Source of the DNA: JBBRVP01 sp038246785
Lineage (GTDB): Bacteria > Actinomycetota > Actinomycetes > Jiangellales > Jiangellaceae
Reading direction: 5' to 3'
Length of the DNA: 64,000 nt
Assembly: GCA_038246785.1 (NCBI GenBank)
Contig: JBBRVP010000013.1
Span: forward strand, 1-64,000
The notes beneath the pieces were generated by a model, which was not told the origin of the DNA, searched no databases, and saw only the letters and a program-made list of their open reading frames with translations. Below are positions 1 to 8,281 of this stretch, in pieces; the first letter of the stretch is position 1, and each line of letters begins with the position of its first letter. Made by a program: the position numbers and the translations under genes.

Positions 1-594
1 ACCGGCACCAGAACCGCCGCCGCGACCCCGCCGGCGGCGCCGACGCCCGGGTCGGCGTCGCGGGGTGAGCCCCGGCAGGCTCCCGTACCGCTCGTCGTCG
101 CGACGCCGCCGGCGCCGCACCGTGCCGCGCCGGCACCGGTCGCGCTGAGCCTGCCGGCTGCGGGCATCGACGCCGCCGTCGACGCGGTGGGCGTCGACGC
201 CGACGGACTCATGGCGCTGCCGCCGGACCCCGACCGTGGCGGCTGGTACCGCTTCGGCGCCCGTCCCGGTGGTCCGCGTGGGCAGGCAGTGCTCGCGGCG
301 CACGTGGACTCGCTGCGCTACGGCGTCGGGCAGTTCGCCCGGCTCGCCAGCAGTGAGGTGGGCGACCCGGTGGTCGTCCGGCTCGCGGGCGGACGGACGC
401 TGCGTTACCGGGTCAGCGCCGTGGACAAGGCGCCGAAGCAGACCGTGCGGCTCGACGCGCTGTTCGACCTCGGTGGCCCGTCCCGGCTGGCGCTGGTCAC
501 CTGCGGTGGCACGTTCGACCGGGATGGCGGAGGCTACTCGGACAACGTGGTCGTGCTGGCCGTGCCCGAGACGGCCTCGCGGGGCAGCCGATGA
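1..594 (+). CDS. Sortase, class E/F-like (5' end outside window)
   Basis: The reading frame is open from base 1, so the N-terminus lies upstream of the window. The visible part starts with an Ala/Pro-rich linker (about 45 residues), then a sortase beta-barrel. A conserved His lies in AHVDS, the catalytic Cys in LVTCGG, and an Arg follows in TFDRDGGGY, which fits the His-Cys-Arg triad of sortases. Sortases are membrane-anchored transpeptidases that cut sorting signals and attach proteins to the cell surface. No sorting-signal substrate was recognised in the window. The stop overlaps the sigma-factor start (ATGA), so the genes are probably co-transcribed. The assignment to class F rather than E rests on the TCGG-FD pattern and is less certain than the family. 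Confidence 0.8.
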   Translation, partial: TGTRTAAATPPAAPTPGSASRGEPRQAPVPLVVATPPAPHRAAPAPVALSLPAAGIDAAVDAVGVDADGLMALPPDPDRGGWYRFGARPGGPRGQAVLAAHVDSLRYGVGQFARLASSEVGDPVVVRLAGGRTLRYRVSAVDKAPKQTVRLDALFDLGGPSRLALVTCGGTFDRDGGGYSDNVVVLAVPETASRGSR

Positions 595-1226
595 CCGCGA
601 CCGTCCGCGAGTCGAGGACCGCTGCCGTGACCCGACCCAGCCCGCGGGCCGATGCCCCGTCCGCGGTGACGACGACGCCCGAGCTCGACGACCGGGCGGT
701 GGGAGCCGGCTTCGCCCGCGGCGACGAGCCCTGCCTGGCCGAGGCCTATCGGCGCTGGTCGCCGCTCGTCCACACGATCGCCCTTCGCGCGCTCGGCGAT
801 CGAATGGACGCCGAGGACGTGACCCAGCAGGTCTTCGTCGGTGCCTGGCGCTCCCACGAACGGTTCGACGCCGGGTCCGGCTCGCTGGGGGGCTGGCTCG
901 TCGGCATCACCCGCCACAAGGTGGCCGATGCGCGGGCTGCCCGGGCGCGCGCCAACCGGGACCTCGCCGCCGCGGCGGCCGCCGACCACGCGGAGCCGGT
1001 CTCCGCGCCGGTCGAGGCAGTCGCCGACCGTGTCCTCGTCGCCGACGAGCTGGCCCGCCTGGGCGACCCGGCCCGACGGGTGCTTGAGCTGGCCTTTTAC
1101 CACGACCTCACCCACACCCAGATCGCCAGCGTGCTACGACTGCCCGTCGGGACCGTGAAGAGCCACGTGCGGCGTGGCCTGGCCCGCCTGAGAGTCCGGT
1201 TGGAGGTGGAAGGTGCCGCCCTCTGA
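591..1226 (+). CDS. ECF RNA polymerase sigma factor (SigK-like)
   Basis: A 211-residue sigma-70 family protein of the extracytoplasmic-function type. Region 2 spans about residues 45-112, with the core-binding pattern DAEDVTQQVF near 73-82. Region 4 spans about 155-205, with the helix-turn-helix HTQIASVLRLPVGTVKSHV. A 40-residue Ala/Arg-rich linker separates them. ECF sigma factors direct RNA polymerase to stress or envelope promoters and are held inactive by a membrane anti-sigma factor, which here is encoded by the next, overlapping gene. The ATG overlaps the sortase stop by four bases. The regulon is not evident, but the operon context suggests a cell-envelope signal. Confidence 0.92.
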   Translation: MTATVRESRTAAVTRPSPRADAPSAVTTTPELDDRAVGAGFARGDEPCLAEAYRRWSPLVHTIALRALGDRMDAEDVTQQVFVGAWRSHERFDAGSGSLGGWLVGITRHKVADARAARARANRDLAAAAAADHAEPVSAPVEAVADRVLVADELARLGDPARRVLELAFYHDLTHTQIASVLRLPVGTVKSHVRRGLARLRVRLEVEGAAL

Positions 1227-1980
1227 GCAGGATCACTGCGACCCCGAGCAGCTCGCGCTGCGCGCGCTCGGTGAGCCGGCCGACCTCGATACCGACCACC
1301 TCGACTCCTGCGCGCGGTGCCGGCGCGAGCTCGACGAGCTGCGGGTGACGGTGGGCGTCGCGCGCAGCAGCTCGCGCGCCGACGCGCCGCAGGCCCCACC
1401 GCCGGCGGTCTGGGACCGGGTCGTCGACGAGCTCGGCGTGTCGCCGCTGACCGCCGCCACCGGCGCCGAGCGGCCGGCGGGCCATGCCGCTGGCGAGGCC
1501 GACGTGGTCCCGCTCGGTCCGCGCCGCCGCCGGCCGCCGCTGCTCGCCGCTGCTGCCGCGGCGGCGGTGGCCGGGGTGCTGGCCGGCGGCACGGCGACCT
1601 GGCTGGCCCTGCGCCCCGACGTCCCCGACGTCGCGGCTGCGCCCGCGGTCGTGGTCGCCTCGGCCGACCTGAAGCCGCTGCCGGACTGGAGGGCGAGCGG
1701 CGACGCACGAGTCGTGCGCAGCGACGGCCAGCGGCACCTGCACGTGGACCTGCGGGCTCCGGCGCCGGGACCCGGCGACTTCCGGGAGGTGTGGCTGCTC
1801 GACCGCGCAGCCAAGCGGTTGGTGAGCCTGGGCCTGCTGCCGGGGCGCTCCGGAGACTTCCTCCTCCCGCCGGGGCTCGACCTCGCCGCGTACCCCGTCG
1901 TCGACGTCTCCGAGGAGCCAGACGACGGCAACCCGGCCCACTCCGGCGACAGCATCGTGCGCGGCACGCTCGACGCGTGA
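1213..1980 (+). CDS. Transmembrane anti-sigma factor, RskA-type
   Basis: A 255-residue protein starting at a GTG inside the sigma-factor gene (14-base overlap), indicating translational coupling. The N-terminal cytoplasmic domain has a zinc-binding anti-sigma pattern with His29, Cys33 and Cys36 (HLDSCARC). One membrane segment lies at about 110-133, and the extracytoplasmic C-terminus resembles the RskA domain (WLLD, LGLLP, SVEE-like ending). Anti-sigma-K type proteins sequester the partner ECF factor at the membrane until regulated proteolysis releases it. The partner is almost certainly the product of the gene just upstream. The signal sensed is unknown. Confidence 0.88.
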   Translation: MPPSEQDHCDPEQLALRALGEPADLDTDHLDSCARCRRELDELRVTVGVARSSSRADAPQAPPPAVWDRVVDELGVSPLTAATGAERPAGHAAGEADVVPLGPRRRRPPLLAAAAAAAVAGVLAGGTATWLALRPDVPDVAAAPAVVVASADLKPLPDWRASGDARVVRSDGQRHLHVDLRAPAPGPGDFREVWLLDRAAKRLVSLGLLPGRSGDFLLPPGLDLAAYPVVDVSEEPDDGNPAHSGDSIVRGTLDA

Positions 1981-1995
1981 TCGCCTGCCGGGCCC

Positions 1996-2001
1996 TAGGC
2001 T
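1996..2001 (+). promoter_or_regulatory. Candidate -10 box for ctaA (leaderless transcript)
   Basis: The hexamer TAGGCT matches the actinobacterial TANNNT -10 pattern and ends six bases before the ctaA GTG at 2008. That would place the transcription start on or next to the start codon. No good -35 hexamer and no ribosome binding site are visible, both consistent with leaderless expression. This is inferred from sequence only. Confidence 0.4.
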
Positions 2002-2007
2002 CGTGCC

Positions 2008-3138
2008 GTGAGATCCCCGGCGTCTGCCGTGCTGCTGCTGCGACGGATCGCCCTGCTCAACGTCGTCCTCAACGTCGGCATCGTGCTGACCGGGGGGCTC
2101 GTGCGGCTCACTGGCTCGGGTCTGGGCTGCCCGACCTGGCCCGAGTGCACGCCGGAGTCGGTGGTCCCGACGGCCGCGACGGCCGGGCACGGGCTGATCG
2201 AGTTCGGCAACCGCACGCTGACCTTCGTGCTGGGACTGGCCGCCGTGGCCTTCGTGGTGGTGGCGTGGCGTACGCCGCTCGGCCGCCGCGGCCGGGTGTC
2301 CTTCCTGCTGCCGACGGCAGTGCTCCTGATCGGCGTCATCGGGCACGCGCTGTGCCTCGTCGTGGACGCGCCGCCGATCGCGCACGTGCTACCGCTGGCG
2401 GTCGACGTCGCGGGGCTCGTGCTGCTCAGGATGGCCGTCGGCTCGGCGGTGAGCCACGGCGGCGGTGCGAGCAAGCCGTCGCCACTGACGTTCGGTCTGA
2501 CGGTACTGCTCGGAATCGTGGCGCAGGCCGTGCTGGGCGGGATCACGGTCCGCACCGGGCTCAACCCGTGGACGGTGTCCGCGCACTTCCTGCTCTCGGC
2601 CGCCCTCATCGCGATCACGCTCACCGTCTGGGACCAGCTGCGCTCCCCCGCCGGTGCGGCGACGGTCGTCGTGCGCCCGGGCCTGCGTTGGCTCGCGCTG
2701 CTCGTGGCCGGCGTCGGCGCGGTGACCGTGGCGCTCGGCACGGTGGTCACCGGCTCGGGGCCGCACAGCGGCGACCCAGGTGCGCTGCGCACCGGTTTCG
2801 ACCTCGCACGGGTCAGCCAGCTGCACGTCGACGCCGTGTTCCTGCTCGTGGGGCTCACCGTGGGAATGGCGCTCGCCACGCGCGACGCTGCCGGCGAGGG
2901 CCGGCTGCACCGGGCGGCGCTGGTGCTCGGCGCGGTGCTCGTGGCGCAGGCAGCGGGTGGCTTCGCGGAGTATTTCTCCGGGCTCCCGGCTCTGCTCGTC
3001 GGCGTCCACCTGCTGGGCGCCTGCGTGGTCGTCCTCGCGGTGACGCGGGTGGTGCACGCGACGCGGGATTTCGCGGCCACGTCGGTGTCGGAGCTGCGCG
3101 GCGGGGCGGTGACGCTCGCCCCGGCTCCCCGATCTTGA
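2008..3138 (+). CDS. ctaA: Heme A synthase (COX15/CtaA)
   Basis: A 376-residue polytopic membrane protein that oxidises heme O to heme A for aa3-type cytochrome oxidase. The family signature GLVRLTGSGLGCPTWPEC lies near 30-47 and includes the Cys pair Cys41/Cys47. Candidate heme-ligand histidines are His61 (HGLIEFGNR), His193 (SAHFLLS), His273 (QLHVDAVF) and His334 (GVHLLG). The C-terminal half shows the usual GGITV-TGLNPW and TGSGPHSGD blocks. Compared with Bacillus CtaA, where the first two histidines are about 63 residues apart, here they are 132 apart. The extra segment (about 93-160) looks like two more hydrophobic stretches. The GTG start has no ribosome binding site and a -10-like box just upstream. 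ctaB lies close by on the other strand. Confidence 0.93.
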   Translation: MRSPASAVLLLRRIALLNVVLNVGIVLTGGLVRLTGSGLGCPTWPECTPESVVPTAATAGHGLIEFGNRTLTFVLGLAAVAFVVVAWRTPLGRRGRVSFLLPTAVLLIGVIGHALCLVVDAPPIAHVLPLAVDVAGLVLLRMAVGSAVSHGGGASKPSPLTFGLTVLLGIVAQAVLGGITVRTGLNPWTVSAHFLLSAALIAITLTVWDQLRSPAGAATVVVRPGLRWLALLVAGVGAVTVALGTVVTGSGPHSGDPGALRTGFDLARVSQLHVDAVFLLVGLTVGMALATRDAAGEGRLHRAALVLGAVLVAQAAGGFAEYFSGLPALLVGVHLLGACVVVLAVTRVVHATRDFAATSVSELRGGAVTLAPAPRS

Positions 3139-3213
3139 TGCAAACCCGGCCCGACGAGCTCGTGAACGTCTGATGATCGCGTCCGGGCGCTCCGGCCGTC
3201 GCCGCGCGCGGGC

Positions 3214-3819
3214 TCAGGCGGCGAGGGCCTCGGCGGCGACCCGGAGGTCGGCGACGAGGGCGGCGTAAGCGGCTTCCCGGTCGCCGTCGGGCACCCGCAG
3301 CACCGACGACGGGTGCACGGTGGCGAGGAAGCGCCGGTCGCCGAGCGTCGTCTCCCGCACGATCACGGTCCCCCGCTCGCGGGTCACGCGGAACGTGCTG
3401 CCGAGCAGAGCCCGGGCGGCCGTCGCGCCGAGCACGACCACGAGCTCGGGGTCGACCTCACGAAGCTCGGCCCGCAGCCATGGCTTGCAGGCGACGATGT
3501 GGGCGAGCTCCGGCGTCTGGTGGATGCGCCGCTTGCCGCGCTGCTCGAACCGGAAGTGCTTGACGGCGTTGGTCACGTACAGCTCCTCGCGCGGCAAGCC
3601 GGCCTCGTCGACGGCGCGCTGGAGCAGTCGCCCGGCCGGCCCGACGAACGGGATGCCCTCGCGATCCTCCACGTCGCCCGGCTGCTCGCCGACCATCACC
3701 ACCCGGCCGTGTGCGTTGCCGGCGGAGAAGACGACCTGGGTCGCCGGCTCCCACAGCTCGCAGCCGCGACAAGCCGGCACGGCGGCCCGCAGGGCGGCGA
3801 TGTCGGCACCGTTCGGCAC
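3214..3819 (-). CDS. udgX: UdgX-type uracil-DNA glycosylase (covalent uracil-DNA binding)
   Basis: About 201 residues of the uracil-DNA glycosylase superfamily. The water-activating motif GEQPGDVEDREG is at about 44-55, with FVGPAG following. The UdgX-specific loop KRRIHQTP is at 96-103, with His100 at the position that forms the covalent DNA adduct in characterised UdgX. HPSSVLR lies at 169-175. Cys17, Cys20 and Cys111 are candidate ligands of the iron-sulfur cluster. UdgX removes uracil and stays covalently attached to the abasic site instead of turning over. The frame stays open upstream over ctaB. GTG at 3819 is the only conventional start between the ctaB stop and the conserved core, so the exact start is uncertain. 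Confidence 0.88.
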   Translation of the reverse strand: MPNGADIAALRAAVPACRGCELWEPATQVVFSAGNAHGRVVMVGEQPGDVEDREGIPFVGPAGRLLQRAVDEAGLPREELYVTNAVKHFRFEQRGKRRIHQTPELAHIVACKPWLRAELREVDPELVVVLGATAARALLGSTFRVTRERGTVIVRETTLGDRRFLATVHPSSVLRVPDGDREAAYAALVADLRVAAEALAA

Positions 3820-3863
3820 CCAGTGCTCGGCACCGGGGCGCTCGGGGGCGGGACCGTCGGGGC

Positions 3864-4823
3864 TCAGCGCTGGAGGAGAGGCCGCAGGAGTGGATCGAGG
3901 GCGACGGCGAGGAAGAGCACGGACAGGTACGTGATGGAGCCGTGGAACAGCCGCATCGGCCGCAGCGCCGTCACGTCGTCGTCGGCGCCGCGCGCGCAGG
4001 CGCGGCGCAGCAGGCGGTGCGCCTCGGCGAGGAACCACACCCCAGCCGCACCGGCGATCAGCGGGTAGAGCCAGCCCGTGTGGGCCACCGGCCACACCAG
4101 CAGCGACACGGCGACCATCGCCCAGGAATAGGCGACGATGTGCCGCGCCACGGTGCGCACCGGGGCCACGACCGGCAGCATCGGGACTCGCGCGCGGGCG
4201 TAGTCGTCTCGGAAGCGCAGCGCAAGCGGCCAGTAGTGCGGCGGGGTCCACAAGAAGACGACGAGGAAGAGCAGCACGGGCGCCCAGGCCAGCGAGCCGG
4301 TGACGGCGGCCCAGCCGATGAGCACCGGCATGCAGCCGGCGACGCCGCCCCACACGATGTTCTGCGGCGTACGCCGCTTGAGCAGCACCGTGTAGACCAG
4401 CACGTAGTAGGCGTTCGCCACGAGCGTCAGCGCGGCGGCCAGCGGGGTGGTCCACAGCAGCAGGACCGCCTCGGCGACGACGAGCAGGACGACGCCGAGG
4501 ATCAGGGCCTCGCGCGGTGCGACCAGCCCGGTGGCCAGCGGGCGGTGGCCGGTGCGCCGCATGAGGACGTCGATGTCACGCTCGAGGTACTGGTTGAGGG
4601 CGTGCGCGCTGCCGGCGGCCAGCGTGCCACCGACGAGCGTGGCCAGGACCAACCCGAGGGGCGGCAGACCACCCTGGGCCAGCACCATCGTGGGCAGCGT
4701 CGTGGCCAGCAGCAGCTCGACCACGCGCAGCTTCATGAGGGTGGCCCAGGCCCGCATCCGTTCGCCGACGCCGATCCGCGCGGGGGGCGCCCCGGTCGCA
4801 CGGTCGGGGTGGACGGCTGTCAC
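3864..4823 (-). CDS. ctaB: Protoheme IX farnesyltransferase (heme O synthase)
   Basis: A 319-residue UbiA-family membrane prenyltransferase with about eight or nine hydrophobic helices. It adds a farnesyl group to heme B, giving heme O, the substrate of CtaA. The first Asp-rich motif is NQYLERDID with RRTGHRPL (about 77-95). The second conserved block is LKRRTPQNIVWGG, and WTPPHYWPLAL follows near 192-202. GTG at 4823 is preceded by GACGAGG at good spacing; an in-frame GTG at 4841 with a more distant GGAGG is an alternative. The next gene on this strand is udgX, 44 bases downstream. The gene is divergent from tkt. Confidence 0.93.
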   Translation of the reverse strand: MTAVHPDRATGAPPARIGVGERMRAWATLMKLRVVELLLATTLPTMVLAQGGLPPLGLVLATLVGGTLAAGSAHALNQYLERDIDVLMRRTGHRPLATGLVAPREALILGVVLLVVAEAVLLLWTTPLAAALTLVANAYYVLVYTVLLKRRTPQNIVWGGVAGCMPVLIGWAAVTGSLAWAPVLLFLVVFLWTPPHYWPLALRFRDDYARARVPMLPVVAPVRTVARHIVAYSWAMVAVSLLVWPVAHTGWLYPLIAGAAGVWFLAEAHRLLRRACARGADDDVTALRPMRLFHGSITYLSVLFLAVALDPLLRPLLQR

Positions 4824-4861
4824 AACTGAGCGCCTCGTCACGTCGGGGGCGGGTCCCTCCG

Positions 4862-4867
4862 ATTCTA
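4862..4867 (-). promoter_or_regulatory. Candidate -10 box for ctaB
   Basis: On the minus strand this reads TAGAAT, a strong match to the TANNNT -10 consensus, about 20-40 bases before the ctaB start candidates. No clear TTGACN -35 is seen at 17-18 bases. The 142-base gap between ctaB and tkt must hold promoters for both directions. For tkt, TACGCT at 4874-4879 is a weaker plus-strand possibility. Confidence 0.4.
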
Positions 4868-4965
4868 GGTGAGTACGCTCGCGATCGTCCGGCGGTGCCC
4901 CCCGGCCCGGTGAATCCCTGCTGGCCGGAGGGTTCTGCGACGACGTGGTGGGGAGGACCTCTCTC

Positions 4966-7158
4966 GTGACGACGACCCACACCGCACCGACACAGGGCTC
5001 GCTCGAGTGGACCGACGTCGACCGCCGCGCGGTCGACACGATCCGCGTGCTGGCGATGGACGCCGTGGAGCAGAGCGGCGACGGCCACCCCGGCACCGCG
5101 ATGAGCCTCGCCCCGGCGGCGTACCTGCTCTTCCAGCACCACCTGCGCCACGACCCGCGCGACGAGCGCTGGCTGGGGCGGGACCGCTTCGTGCTCTCCT
5201 GCGGGCACTCCAGCCTCACCCTTTACATCCAGCTCTACCTGTCCGGTTACGGACTCGAGCTCGACGACCTGAAGTCGTTGCGCCAGTGGGGCTCGCGGAC
5301 GCCGGGGCACCCGGAGTACGGCCACACGGCCGGGGTGGAGACCACCACCGGACCGCTCGGGCAGGGTGTCGGCAATGCCGTCGGCATGGCGATGGACGCC
5401 CGGCGGGTGCACGGCCTGCTCGACCCCGAGGCCCCGCGTGGGCAGAGCCTGTTCGACTACCACGTCTACGCCTTCGGCTCCGACGGCGACATGCAGGAGG
5501 GCGTCGCGTCCGAGGCCAGCTCGCTGGCGGCGACGCAGCGGCTGGGCAACCTCACGCTGCTCCACGACGACAACTCGATCTCCATCGAGGACGACACCGA
5601 GATCGCGTTCACCGAGGACACCGCCGCGCGCTACGAGGCGTACGGCTGGCACGTGCAGCGCGTCGACTGGCGCACCGGCGACGGCGGCTACCACGAGGAC
5701 GTCGAGGCCCTCCACGCCGCGCTGCTCGCGGCCCGCGCCGAGACCGAGCGGCCCTCGTTCATCTCGCTGCGGACCATCATCGGCTGGCCGTCCCCTAACA
5801 AGCAGAACACCGGCAAGATCCACGGGTCGGCGCTGGGAACCGACGAGGTGCGCGCCACCAAGCAGGTCCTGGGGGTCGACCCCGACGCGACGTTCGACGT
5901 GCCGGCCGACGTACTCGAGCACGTGCGGTCCACGCGGGCCGCCACGGCGAAGCGCATCCGCGGTCAGTGGGACGAGCGGTACGCCGCGTGGCGCGACGCC
6001 CAGCCAGAGGGGGCTGCGCTGCTCGACCGGCTGCGAGAGCGCCGACTGCCCGATGGGTGGGCCGACGCGCTGCCGACGTTCGAGGCCGGCACGGACATGG
6101 CCACCCGCAAGGCCTCCGGCGCCGTCCTCGGCGCGATCGCCCCGCGGCTGCCCGAGCTGTGGGGAGGCTCGGCCGACCTGGCCGAGTCCAACAACACGAC
6201 GCCCGAGGGCGAGCCGAGCTTCCTGCCGCCCGACCGGGCCACCAAGATGTTCCCCGGCGACTGGTTCGGTCGCGTGCTGCACTTCGGCGTCCGCGAGCAC
6301 GCCATGGGTTCGGTGCTCAACGGCATCGTGCTCGGCGGCCTGACGCGTCCCTACGGGGGCACGTTCCTCATCTTCAGCGACTACATGCGCCCCGCGGTCC
6401 GGCTCGCCGCGCTCATGAAGATCCCGACGATCTACGTCTGGACCCACGACTCCATCGGGCTCGGCGGGGACGGCCCGACCCACCAGCCGGTGGAGCACCT
6501 CGCGGCGCTGCGCGCGATCCCCGGCCTGGACGTGGTGCGCCCGGCCGACGCCAACGAGGTCGCCGTCGCCTGGCGCACGATCCTCGAACACCCCCACCGG
6601 CCGGCGGGGATCGCCCTGAGCCGGCAGAACCTGCCGGTGTTCGAGCGTGGCGACGGCGCCTGCGCCTCGGCCGAGGGCGTGACCTGCGGCGCCTACGTCC
6701 TCGCCGACAGCGCGGCGGAGGACGGCGGCGACCCCGACGTCGTCATCGTGGGCACCGGCTCGGAGGTCCAGCTCGCCATGGCCGCCCGCGATCAGCTGGC
6801 CGCCGACGGGGTGCACGCTCGGGTCGTGTCGATGCCGTGCCAGGAGTGGTTCACCGCCCAGCCGCGTGACTACCAGGACGCGGTGTTCCCGCCGCACGTG
6901 CGGGCCCGCGTCTCGGTGGAGGCCGGCGTCGCGCAGGGCTGGCGGGAGGTGGTCGGCGACGCCGGCCGCAGCGTCAGCCTCGAGCACTTCGGCGCGTCCG
7001 CGCCGTACGAGGCCATCTACGAGGGCTTCGGCATCACGGCGGCCGCCGTCGTGGCCGCCGCCAAGGACAGCATCGACGCCGCCCGCGCCGGTGACCTCCT
7101 GCCGCCGACCGGCAAGCCGCAGCGCGGCGGCACCGGCGACCGCGGCGACAGTGCGTAA
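4966..7158 (+). CDS. tkt: Transketolase
   Basis: A 730-residue thiamine diphosphate enzyme that moves two-carbon units between pentose, hexose and triose phosphates. Visible blocks include GHPGTAMSLAPAAYL near the N-terminus, CGHSSLTLY, the thiamine-binding stretch GDGDMQEG-type GSDGDMQEGVASEA, and the pyrimidine-domain HDSIGLGGDGPTHQPVEHL. GTG at 4966 was chosen because GGGGAGG lies nine bases upstream; an in-frame GTG at 4945 lies ahead of that site. It is the first gene of tkt-tal-pgi-zwf-opcA-pgl, which links the oxidative and non-oxidative pentose phosphate branches. Length and motifs are normal. Confidence 0.97.
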   Translation: MTTTHTAPTQGSLEWTDVDRRAVDTIRVLAMDAVEQSGDGHPGTAMSLAPAAYLLFQHHLRHDPRDERWLGRDRFVLSCGHSSLTLYIQLYLSGYGLELDDLKSLRQWGSRTPGHPEYGHTAGVETTTGPLGQGVGNAVGMAMDARRVHGLLDPEAPRGQSLFDYHVYAFGSDGDMQEGVASEASSLAATQRLGNLTLLHDDNSISIEDDTEIAFTEDTAARYEAYGWHVQRVDWRTGDGGYHEDVEALHAALLAARAETERPSFISLRTIIGWPSPNKQNTGKIHGSALGTDEVRATKQVLGVDPDATFDVPADVLEHVRSTRAATAKRIRGQWDERYAAWRDAQPEGAALLDRLRERRLPDGWADALPTFEAGTDMATRKASGAVLGAIAPRLPELWGGSADLAESNNTTPEGEPSFLPPDRATKMFPGDWFGRVLHFGVREHAMGSVLNGIVLGGLTRPYGGTFLIFSDYMRPAVRLAALMKIPTIYVWTHDSIGLGGDGPTHQPVEHLAALRAIPGLDVVRPADANEVAVAWRTILEHPHRPAGIALSRQNLPVFERGDGACASAEGVTCGAYVLADSAAEDGGDPDVVIVGTGSEVQLAMAARDQLAADGVHARVVSMPCQEWFTAQPRDYQDAVFPPHVRARVSVEAGVAQGWREVVGDAGRSVSLEHFGASAPYEAIYEGFGITAAAVVAAAKDSIDAARAGDLLPPTGKPQRGGTGDRGDSA

Positions 7159-7171
7159 AGGAGATCCCCTG

Positions 7172-8281
7172 ATGACCGACCCGCTGGCCCAGCTCTCCGC
7201 GCAGGGCGTGGCCGTCTGGCTCGACGACCTCTCCCGCGACCGCCTCGTCGGCGGCGGGCTCGCCCGCCTCGTCGAGGACCGCCACATCGTCGGCGTCACC
7301 AGCAATCCGACGATCTTCCAGGCCGCGATCAGCAAGAGCGCGGCGTACGACGCACAGCTGGCCGACCTGCGCGCGCGGGGCGCCGACCGCGAGCAGGCCG
7401 TCCGGGCGATGACGACCGACGACGTCCGCAGCGCCTGCGACGTGCTGGCCCCGGTCGCGGCCGAGCAGCCCGGCGACGGCCGGGTCTCCCTCGAGGTCGA
7501 CCCGCGGCTGGCCCGCGACGGCGACGCCACCGTCACCCAGGCGCGCCAGCTGTGGGACGACGTGGCCCGGCCCAACCTGTTCATCAAGATCCCCGCCACC
7601 GCGGAGGGGCTGCCGGCCATCGAGGCGTCCCTTGCCCACGGCATCAGCATCAACGTCACGCTGATCTTCTCCATCGAGCGCTACCGGCGCGTCATGGAGG
7701 CCTACCTGCGCGGCCTGGAGCGCCGGCTCGACGCCGGTGAGTCGCTCGAGGGCATCGCCAGCGTGGCGTCGTTCTTCGTCAGCAGGGTCGACACCGAGGT
7801 CGACAAGCGGCTCGAGAAGATCGGCACCAAGCCGGCGCTGGCCCTGCGTGGCAAGGCGGCGGTCGCCAACGCGCGGCTGGCCTACCAGGCGTACGAGGAG
7901 GTCTTCAGCGACTCCTCGCAGCGCTGGACGCGGCTTCGTGACGCCGGCGCCCGCCCGCAGCGCCCGCTGTGGGCCTCGACCGGGGTGAAGAACCCCGACT
8001 ACCCCGACACCCTCTACGTCAGCGAGCTGGTCGCGCCGGGCACCGTCAACACCATGCCCGAGGCGACGTTGGAGGCGGTGTTCGAACACGGCGAGATCCG
8101 GGGCGACACGGTGACCGGCGGCTACGACGAGGCCCGGCAGGTCATGGCCGACCTCGACGCGGTCGGCGTCGACATGGCGGACGTCGTGCGGGTGCTCGAG
8201 GACGAGGGGCTGGAGAAGTTCGAGACGAGCTGGAACGACCTGCTCGGCACCGTCGAGGCCAGCCTGGAGGGCGGCCAGTGA
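7172..8281 (+). CDS. tal: Transaldolase
   Basis: A 369-residue class I aldolase-fold enzyme that transfers dihydroxyacetone units from sedoheptulose 7-phosphate to glyceraldehyde 3-phosphate. The N-terminus WLDDLSRDRL and VTSNPTIF are typical of the actinobacterial/cyanobacterial long form. The Schiff-base Lys lies in FIKIPAT, followed by GISINVTLIFS. ATG at 7172 follows an excellent AAAGGAG site. The gene starts 13 bases after tkt, and its stop overlaps the pgi start (GTGA), so the operon is translationally coupled. Confidence 0.97.
   Translation: MTDPLAQLSAQGVAVWLDDLSRDRLVGGGLARLVEDRHIVGVTSNPTIFQAAISKSAAYDAQLADLRARGADREQAVRAMTTDDVRSACDVLAPVAAEQPGDGRVSLEVDPRLARDGDATVTQARQLWDDVARPNLFIKIPATAEGLPAIEASLAHGISINVTLIFSIERYRRVMEAYLRGLERRLDAGESLEGIASVASFFVSRVDTEVDKRLEKIGTKPALALRGKAAVANARLAYQAYEEVFSDSSQRWTRLRDAGARPQRPLWASTGVKNPDYPDTLYVSELVAPGTVNTMPEATLEAVFEHGEIRGDTVTGGYDEARQVMADLDAVGVDMADVVRVLEDEGLEKFETSWNDLLGTVEASLEGGQ

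Noticed and set aside
3131..3175. Third copy of the GATC-ended palindrome
   Set aside because: GATCTTGATG resembles the left arm, but no matching right arm is visible, so it was not called as a repeat unit or terminator.
4576..7674. 1032-codon antisense open frame over tkt
   Set aside because: Low-complexity composition and no motifs mark it as a shadow of tkt and tal.
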